Shown here one piece after another: positions 1 to 4,700 of a DNA stretch of 6,414 nucleotides. The DNA comes from Desulfuromonadaceae bacterium (lineage in GTDB: Bacteria; Desulfobacterota; Desulfuromonadia; Geobacterales; Pseudopelobacteraceae): contig JAQUCQ010000201.1 of assembly GCA_028686145.1 (NCBI GenBank), positions 1 through 6,414 of the forward strand, in the 5' to 3' direction. Both the position numbers and the translations under genes were made by a program. The notes under the pieces were generated by a model. It was not told the DNA's origin and made no database searches. It saw only the letters and a list, made by a program, of their open reading frames with translations. The first letter of the stretch is position 1. Every line of letters begins with the position of its first letter.

Positions 1-2
1 AG

Positions 3-56
3 CCCAACTTTTGAGTCTATGCGACCTCCGACCAATCCGGAGTTATACGCCAGGCC
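3..56 (+). other. Upstream in-frame extension of the helicase, interrupted by TGA at 12-14
   Basis: Read in the helicase frame, this stretch gives Pro-Asn-Phe, a TGA stop at 12-14, then VYATSDQSGVIRQA leading directly into the residues encoded from 57. In Rep/UvrD helicases the equivalent segment typically reads NF(S/T)-(I/L)-(Y/F)-D-x-x-DQ, so homology appears to continue on both sides of the stop, with TGA sitting where serine or threonine is usual. TCA to TGA would be a single base change. A one-base deletion just after the TTTT run (9-12) could also explain it, because the +1 frame upstream reads Ser-Pro-Thr-Phe. The sequence cannot tell a true nonsense mutation from a sequencing or assembly error. 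The upstream part of the gene is outside the window. Confidence 0.6.
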
Positions 57-1703
57 GTGCGCGAACGGGACATCGACCCGAAAAAAATCGACCCGGATCA
101 AATCCTCTGGAAGATCTCCGGCCTGAAAAACCGCCTGATCGGGCCAAAGGAGTTTACCCCGGACAGAAATGATCCGCTTGAAATCGCAACCGCCGCAGTG
201 TATCCACGCTATCAGGAGTTACTGAAGGGATTTAACGCCATCGACTTTGATGACATCATCATGCTCTCCGTTCGCCTATTACAAACGACTCAGGCCATCC
301 TCAGCTACTGGCAAGAGCACTTCCGCTACATCATGGTGGATGAATATCAAGACACCAATGCCTCGCAATATCTGCTTATTTCACTGCTGGCTCAGAAACA
401 TGGCAATATCTGTGTCGTCGGCGATGACGACCAGTCAATCTACGGTTGGCGCGGCGCCGAGGTGCAGAATATCCTCAACTTTGCCACAGACCATCCCGGC
501 TGCGTAACGATCAAGCTGGAGCAGAACTACCGCTCCACCGGGGCAATTCTGGAAGCCGCCAACAGTGTCATCAAGAACAATCCGGTGCGAACGGACAAGG
601 CGCTCTGGACGTCAGGCGGCACGGGGCGGGAGATCGAGCTGATTGTGGCGGGCAGCGAGGAGGAGGAAGCGGCACTGGTGGTGGAACAGATTATGCTGGA
701 GCAATACCGCGAAAAACTGCGCTGGTCGGACCTGGCAATCCTGTACCGTTCCAATGCACAGAGCCGGGCCTTCGAGGAAAAGCTGCGCCTGGAGCGCATC
801 CCCTACGTGGTTATCGGCGGGCAGCAGTTCTATGAGCGCAAAGAAGTCAAGGACGCCATCGCCTATCTAAAAGTTATTGATAACCCGAGCGATGAAGCAT
901 CATTGCTGCGCATCATCAATTTTCCCCGCCGGGGAATCGGCGATACGACCCTGATCAAACTGAACCAGTGGTCGATGAATCGTGATGTGCCGCTGTTTGA
1001 AGCGCTGGGGCGGGTGAATGAAATCGAAGAGCTTTCGCCGTCATGCAGAAAGACGGTGCTGGGGTTTCACTCCATGATGAAAGAGGTCATAGCCGGTTTC
1101 ACCTCGCATAATATGGGGGCTCAAGTCAATGCCCTCTTCAACCGACTGCGGATCGAGGACGAACTGTATCGGACCCTGAACGACGCCAAGCAGTCCCGCA
1201 AACGGATTGAGAACATCGAGCAGGTGGTCAATTCGCTGGCGGCCTACGAGGCACAGAACCCTAAGGCAACGCTGTCGGCATTCCTTGAACGGATTTCGTT
1301 GATGGATGAAGACAAGCCGGCCGAAGATGGCAAGGAGCACGGCACCAATGCCGTCACCCTGATGTCGCTGCACTCCAGCAAAGGGCTGGAATTCAGCCAT
1401 GTCTGGCTGGTCGGAATGGAGGAGAACCTGCTGCCGCACAAACGATCGATTGAAGAAGACCCGACAGTGGCCGAAGAGCGCCGTCTCTGCTATGTCGGCA
1501 TTACGCGGGCCCGGAAATACCTGACAATTTCGCGCTGCATGACCCGGCGCAAATACGGCGCGGTTGAGGGCCAAAAACCGAGCCGCTTTCTGGCCGAGAT
1601 TCCGGAGCATCTGCTGAATGGAGCTGCGGAAGGGACTGGGGACGATATGGCAGAACCGGCCGATCTGGCTGCGGATTTCTTTGCGCGGATGCTGGCAGAA
1701 TAA
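57..1703 (+). CDS. Rep/UvrD/PcrA-family SF1A ATP-dependent DNA helicase, N-terminus missing
   Basis: This is a 3'-5' DNA helicase of superfamily 1A, a cytoplasmic ATP-driven motor used in repair, replication restart or removal of proteins from DNA. Counting from the GTG at 57 (548 residues), the motifs run in family order: NAIDFDD near 60-66, motif II VDEYQDTN at 94-101, motif III GDDDQSIYGWRGA at 122-134, motif IV LEQNYRST at 154-161, an AILYRSNAQSRAFE block near 227-240, motif V VTLMSLHSSKGLEF at 433-446, and motif VI EERRLCYVGITRAR near 473-486. The Q motif and Walker A (GxGKT) loop are absent and should lie upstream of the window; complete relatives are roughly 650-750 residues. GTG 57 has no well-placed Shine-Dalgarno (GGAG at 39-42 is 14 bases away), so it is probably not the natural start; see the TGA at 12-14. 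The tail (PSRFLAEIPEHLL plus about 28 residues) is short, as in Rep. I cannot decide between rep, pcrA and uvrD, so no symbol is given. Family assignment is very secure. Confidence 0.95.
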   Translation: MRERDIDPKKIDPDQILWKISGLKNRLIGPKEFTPDRNDPLEIATAAVYPRYQELLKGFNAIDFDDIIMLSVRLLQTTQAILSYWQEHFRYIMVDEYQDTNASQYLLISLLAQKHGNICVVGDDDQSIYGWRGAEVQNILNFATDHPGCVTIKLEQNYRSTGAILEAANSVIKNNPVRTDKALWTSGGTGREIELIVAGSEEEEAALVVEQIMLEQYREKLRWSDLAILYRSNAQSRAFEEKLRLERIPYVVIGGQQFYERKEVKDAIAYLKVIDNPSDEASLLRIINFPRRGIGDTTLIKLNQWSMNRDVPLFEALGRVNEIEELSPSCRKTVLGFHSMMKEVIAGFTSHNMGAQVNALFNRLRIEDELYRTLNDAKQSRKRIENIEQVVNSLAAYEAQNPKATLSAFLERISLMDEDKPAEDGKEHGTNAVTLMSLHSSKGLEFSHVWLVGMEENLLPHKRSIEEDPTVAEERRLCYVGITRARKYLTISRCMTRRKYGAVEGQKPSRFLAEIPEHLLNGAAEGTGDDMAEPADLAADFFARMLAE

Positions 1704-1792
1704 GCCGTGCCCCCCACGCGCCCGCCGTCACTACCCAGTGGGCGAAGTCAAAAACAGCTTCAGCCAGGTCTTATCCCCTTTACACATTAGCT

Positions 1793-1821
1793 TTGACGGG
1801 ACTTTTCCGTAGTGCTATTGT
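1793..1821 (+). promoter_or_regulatory. Predicted sigma-70-type promoter of the chemoreceptor gene
   Basis: TTGACG (1793-1798; 5 of 6 matches to TTGACA) is followed by a 17-base spacer and TATTGT (1816-1821; 4 of 6 matches to TATAAT). TG at 1813-1814 makes an extended -10 element (TGCTATTGT). Transcription would start near 1828, giving an AT-rich leader of about 85 bases before the GTG at 1914. A sequence close to the flagellar sigma-28 -10 element (CCCGATAA at 1826-1833, against GCCGATAA) overlaps the downstream edge, but no TAAA-type -35 lies about 15 bases upstream of it. The sigma-70 reading is therefore preferred. Predicted by eye only. Confidence 0.5.
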
Positions 1822-1852
1822 TTTGCCCGATAATTAGATTAATTACACCTTT

Positions 1853-1902
1853 TTAGTAAACAAACCACTGTCCTTTGGACTTTTACTGATCAAAATCATC
1901 AG
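1853..1902 (+). promoter_or_regulatory. Possible alternative hairpins in the chemoreceptor mRNA leader
   Basis: Two inverted repeats share bases and could not form together. The first pairs TTAGTAAA (1853-1860) with TTTACTGA (1882-1889), including one G-U pair, and encloses a small GTCC-TTT-GGAC hairpin (1870-1880). The second pairs CTGAT (1886-1890) with ATCAG (1898-1902), whose last two bases overlap the start of the Shine-Dalgarno sequence. The stems are short and AT-rich, and I recognise no known riboswitch family, in particular no c-di-GMP (GEMM) core. This may be chance. Confidence 0.15.
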
Positions 1903-1906
1903 GAGA
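1901..1906 (+). promoter_or_regulatory. Ribosome binding site for the chemoreceptor (decides the GTG start)
   Basis: AGGAGA lies with AGGAG ending 8 bases before the GTG at 1914, which is good spacing. It supports GTG 1914 as the start; the predicted protein then begins with four residues before a hydrophobic helix, as expected for a membrane receptor. Confidence 0.8.
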
Positions 1907-1913
1907 ATCAGGC

Positions 1914-4013
1914 GTGACTATCAGGGCTACAATAATCGCTTTCAGTATTGCTAATGCCATCATCTTATTTGTCATTATGATTGGCTTTGTCGCGTTCAGC
2001 AAACACCAGGGTGACAAACTTGAACGCTTGATCACCAAAGACTTTGTTTTTTCCAGAGCAGTTGATCAGGCATATAATAATGCTTTGCGCGCAGGCATCG
2101 CCCTGAGAACCATGGCGATAGATCCGGAGGATGAATTACCGGCCATCACATTTAAAAAAGCACGCCAGGAATTCATCACCAAGGCTAATGAATCACGTAA
2201 AGCGAACGCCGGCAAAGCCGGAGCGCTTATGGGGGAAGCTGTTGTTTTGTGGGCAACGGCTGATCCGATTAGAGACCGGATTGTGCGGCTGATCGAGGAA
2301 GGAAAACGCGAGCAGGCAATGGCGGAGATCGGTGAAGACACTGAAACATTACGCGACATCAAGGCACTTATTGATCAGGCCAAAACAGAGCAGGACAAAG
2401 AGTTGGCAGCATCCATAAAAGAGAATAGAGAATCTATTCGGAAAAGTCGCCTGGCTATTGCAGGTTTGTTGCTAACCGGAATGATCGGCATAATTGTCAC
2501 AGTTCTGATTGCATTCCGGCGAGTCTTGCGCCCCCTTGAAAGACTTGTATCAGCAGTTACTAAAGTAGGGACTGGAGATCTTAGCCAAAAAATCAAGATC
2601 GGCAATCATGATGAACTGGGCAAGTTGGCCTCAGAGTTTAACACCATGGTAACCAGGCTCGGCAGCATGGTCGTAAAGATCGCCGGCACTTCCGGTGAGT
2701 TACAATCAGCCTCCACACAGATTGCTGACACAACGCAACTGGTTGTTGCCGCCTCAGAAATCCAGGTTATTGGAGTCAAAGAGACCTCATGCGCCGTAAT
2801 AGAAATAACCTCTTCAATCCAGAGTGTGGCACAGAGTGTAGAGAAGCTCTCCATATCGGCAAGCGAGAGCTCAGCATCGACGCTTGAAATGGCGGCAAAC
2901 ATCGAGGCAGTTGTTCTCGACGTGGAAGGTCTTGACAGGTCGGTGGCGGATGTCAGCTGTTCAATCAACGAAATGGCAGCAACGGTCAAACAAATTAATG
3001 GCAGTGTCCAGCAACTGTCGGAAATTGCCGTGTCAACATCATCGTCAATAGCTCAAATGAACTATTCTATAAATGAAGTCGAGCGCAACGCCCTTGAGAC
3101 CGCTTCCATTTCCGAAGGACTTCTTTCTGATGCCAACCTGGGCAAGGAATCAGTTGAAGCAACCATAGTTGGCATTCAAGAGATCCGCAAGGCCTCGGGT
3201 CTAACAAGTGAAGCGATTACATCACTTGATGCCAAGGCCGGCGATATCGGCAAAATCCTTCTGGTCATCAACGAGGTAGCAGAACAGACAAATCTTCTGG
3301 CTCTCAATGCCTCGATTATTGCCGCCCAGGCAGGTCCACACGGCAAGGGATTCGCTGTGGTGGCAGATGAAATCAAGGAACTTGCCAATCGGACCAAGAT
3401 GTCCACCATGGAGATTGCCCATGTAATCAAGGAGGTTCAAAATGATACTCACAGAGCAACCAATACCATAGTAATGGCTGAAAAAAGCATCGCCAACGGC
3501 GAACGGCTGTCCAAAGAGTCCGAAAGTGCATTGCAGAAAATAGTCGTCGGCATACAACTATCCACTGAACGGATGGGGCAGATCGCCACAGCAACCGGCG
3601 AACAGGCCAAAGGAAGCCGGATGATCAGCGAATCAATTGAACACGTTTCAGAAATGGTCAAACAGATAGCTAATGCCACCAGCGAACAGAGCAAAGGAAG
3701 CGAACTGATAAGGGAGTCGGCCGAGATCATGAAATCGCTCACCGAAGAGGTCAATGTTTCCATCAGAGAGCAGGCAACTGTGAGTAATTTCATAGCCACC
3801 AACACTGAGCAAATCACCGACATGGTCCACCAGATCAAACAGGCCACAAACGAACAGAGCAGCAGCAGTAATCAGATAGTCCAATCGATGGATGCCATCC
3901 AGACTTCGGCGCATTCCAATGCAACCTCGACCAAAGCGCTCAACGATGTAATTGCAAACCTTTCCCTGCAGGTTAAATTGCTTCAGGAAGAAATGGCTAA
4001 CTTCAGGCAATAA
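1914..4013 (+). CDS. Methyl-accepting chemotaxis protein, long cytoplasmic hairpin type
   Basis: This is a 699-residue inner-membrane chemoreceptor that would pass a periplasmic signal to the CheA/CheW kinase. Domains in order: TM1 (about 5-28); periplasmic all-helical 4HB-like sensor (about 29-179) with an ALRTMAIDP motif near 63-71 and no cysteine, so no c-type haem site; TM2 (about 180-201); HAMP (about 202-253, with RPLERL and DELGKLASEFN); then a coiled-coil signalling hairpin to the C-terminus. The tip is EQTNLLALNASIIAAQAG (457-474) followed by PHGKGFAVVADEIKELANRT (475-494). Aligned to E. coli Tsr, I469, Q472 and P475 replace the charged residues E385, R388 and E391. The arms are about 30 heptads each, far longer than the 36H Tsr type, and closer to the 58H/64H classes by my count. 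Candidate methylation motifs of the TATGEQAKGS type recur in the C-terminal arm (EQ at 563, 591, 619, 647). There is no NWETF-like CheR-tethering end. Start GTG 1914 is supported by AGGAGA. The gene has its own promoter, is more AT-rich than its neighbours, and has no che gene beside it. The ligand is unknown. Confidence 0.95.
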   Translation: MTIRATIIAFSIANAIILFVIMIGFVAFSKHQGDKLERLITKDFVFSRAVDQAYNNALRAGIALRTMAIDPEDELPAITFKKARQEFITKANESRKANAGKAGALMGEAVVLWATADPIRDRIVRLIEEGKREQAMAEIGEDTETLRDIKALIDQAKTEQDKELAASIKENRESIRKSRLAIAGLLLTGMIGIIVTVLIAFRRVLRPLERLVSAVTKVGTGDLSQKIKIGNHDELGKLASEFNTMVTRLGSMVVKIAGTSGELQSASTQIADTTQLVVAASEIQVIGVKETSCAVIEITSSIQSVAQSVEKLSISASESSASTLEMAANIEAVVLDVEGLDRSVADVSCSINEMAATVKQINGSVQQLSEIAVSTSSSIAQMNYSINEVERNALETASISEGLLSDANLGKESVEATIVGIQEIRKASGLTSEAITSLDAKAGDIGKILLVINEVAEQTNLLALNASIIAAQAGPHGKGFAVVADEIKELANRTKMSTMEIAHVIKEVQNDTHRATNTIVMAEKSIANGERLSKESESALQKIVVGIQLSTERMGQIATATGEQAKGSRMISESIEHVSEMVKQIANATSEQSKGSELIRESAEIMKSLTEEVNVSIREQATVSNFIATNTEQITDMVHQIKQATNEQSSSSNQIVQSMDAIQTSAHSNATSTKALNDVIANLSLQVKLLQEEMANFRQ
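2784..3119 (+). repeat. Four 28-residue (84-base) degenerate repeats, N-terminal arm of the receptor
   Basis: Residues 291-402 split into four blocks of exactly 28 residues (four heptads each). The blocks open TSCAVIEITSSIQSV, SSASTLEMAANIEAV, VSCSINEMAATVKQI and TSSSIAQMNYSINEV. The pattern is a Ser-rich opening, then Ile/Met at block position 8 (I298, M326, M354, M382), then Ile/Val at positions 12 and 15. The repeats are visible in the protein and are too diverged at DNA level to be a recent tandem duplication. Confidence 0.55.
3579..3914 (+). repeat. Four 28-residue (84-base) repeats with EQ pairs, C-terminal arm of the receptor
   Basis: Residues 556-667 split into four exact 28-residue blocks, opening QIATATGEQAKGS, QIANATSEQSKGS, EVNVSIREQATVS and QIKQATNEQSSSS. 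The EQ pair falls at 563, 591, 619 and 647, always 28 apart. The first two blocks are still similar in DNA (CGAACAG...CAAAGGAAGC at 3599 and again 84 bases later), and CGAACAGAGCA recurs 168 bases after the second. The EQ pairs sit in the small-x-x-EQ-x-x-small context typical of receptor adaptation sites, so some of these may be methylated or deamidated. Confidence 0.7.
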
Positions 4014-4152
4014 TTCGAAAACGACCTGTAACAGCACCTGGGAGACAACAATCAACCGGGAGTTGATACAGGAGGCAGGCCGCTGGTACGGTTGTGAACG
4101 CACAGTTCTTTTCATCATTCTCAATTACAGCAGCCGAAAGTTGAACACACCC
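4014..4152 (+). other. Intergenic gap between receptor and thioesterase; no gene seen
   Basis: No convincing coding region or rho-independent terminator is visible. AGGAGG at 4070-4075 is a strong Shine-Dalgarno-like string but has no start codon at useful spacing. TTGATA (4063-4068), 18 bases, then TACGGT (4087-4092) is a weak promoter candidate for the downstream pair of genes. Confidence 0.4.
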
Positions 4153-4644
4153 ATGGATACTTCTATAGCACTTGTTCGCCGCTCTCCTGAGGAGCAGGCA
4201 AGCCTTGAAGCGATGTTTATTGAAATTTTTGAACATCGTTTCAGCTTTAATGAGCTAATTGGACTCCGGGTCGAGTCTTTTGACCCCGAATCGCCCCGTT
4301 TGACCTTTGATATGCGCCCGCAACTGGTCGGAAGCTATCTTCATAACCGTCTTCATGGCGGCGTCATTGCAACGGCACTGGATACTGTCGGCGGCTTTGC
4401 CGTTGCAGTGGCAATTACCGAAAAATATGCAACTGAGACGGCTGAACAGATCGCCACGCGTTTTGGCCGCTTCGGAACTATCGATTTGCGGGTGGATTAC
4501 CTGCATCAGGGGATTGGCCGCAGCTTCCACGCCAGCGCCAGCGTTGTGCGCCTTGGCGGACGCATTGCCTCCGTGCAGATGACGTTGAAAAATGACGCCG
4601 ACCTGTTGATTGCCACCGGCACGGCTGCCTACATCATTAACTGA
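4153..4644 (+). CDS. yigI: YigI-like hotdog-fold acyl-CoA thioesterase
   Basis: This is a cytoplasmic thioesterase of 163 residues that should hydrolyse acyl-CoA to free fatty acid and CoA. I recognise the PaaI/YigI hotdog pattern. LHGGVIATALDTVGG at 67-81 contains the HGG turn (68-70) that begins the central helix, and Asp77 is at the position of the PaaI catalytic aspartate. GTIDLRVDYLHQG (108-120) is followed by the last strands, including VVRLGGRIASVQ and LLIATGTAAYI. The order, spacing and length closely resemble E. coli YigI (about 155 residues), which is reported to be a medium/long-chain acyl-CoA thioesterase; chain-length preference here is inference. The start is ATG 4153, which matches the usual N-terminal length. 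The same frame is open from 3952, but that would overlap the receptor, and the extra residues do not resemble the family. The Shine-Dalgarno is poor; TTG 4141 is an in-frame alternative. The gene lies 56 bases before the DUF255 gene, probably in one transcript. Confidence 0.88.
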   Translation: MDTSIALVRRSPEEQASLEAMFIEIFEHRFSFNELIGLRVESFDPESPRLTFDMRPQLVGSYLHNRLHGGVIATALDTVGGFAVAVAITEKYATETAEQIATRFGRFGTIDLRVDYLHQGIGRSFHASASVVRLGGRIASVQMTLKNDADLLIATGTAAYIIN

Positions 4645-4690
4645 CCCGTTCATTACGATATGCCTCGCTTTGAATAGACCTACCGTCCAC

Positions 4691-4696
4691 AGGAGA
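4691..4696 (+). promoter_or_regulatory. Ribosome binding site for the DUF255 gene
   Basis: AGGAGA is placed with AGGAG ending 5 bases before ATG 4701. It fixes the start of a gene that has no stop codon inside the window. Confidence 0.8.
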
Positions 4697-4700
4697 CCAC

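Noticed and set aside
1041..1610. 189-codon open frame on the - strand opposite the helicase
   Set aside because: It lies antisense to helicase motifs V and VI, which are unmistakable on the + strand; no recognisable domain.
1723..1744. Hairpin after the helicase: CGCC-GT-CACT, loop ACCC, AGTG-GGCG
   Set aside because: The stem has a 2-base bulge and is followed by AAGTCAAAAAC rather than a T run, so it is not a convincing rho-independent terminator.
1704..1913. Riboswitch (c-di-GMP GEMM type) upstream of the receptor
   Set aside because: None of the conserved GEMM core strings could be found; only short AT-rich inverted repeats are present.
1998..2450. Possible haem-binding (CxxCH) sensor, as found in some Geobacter receptors
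   Set aside because: The periplasmic segment contains no cysteine at all.
4094..4144. 16-codon open frame (GTG 4094 to TGA 4142-4144) after a strong AGGAGG at 4070-4075
   Set aside because: The Shine-Dalgarno-like string is 18 bases from the GTG, which is too far, and the peptide has no recognisable character of a leader peptide.
3952..4152. N-terminal extension of the thioesterase frame back to ATG 3952
   Set aside because: It would overlap the receptor by 62 bases, its 67 residues do not resemble the YigI family, and the product would be far longer than the family norm.
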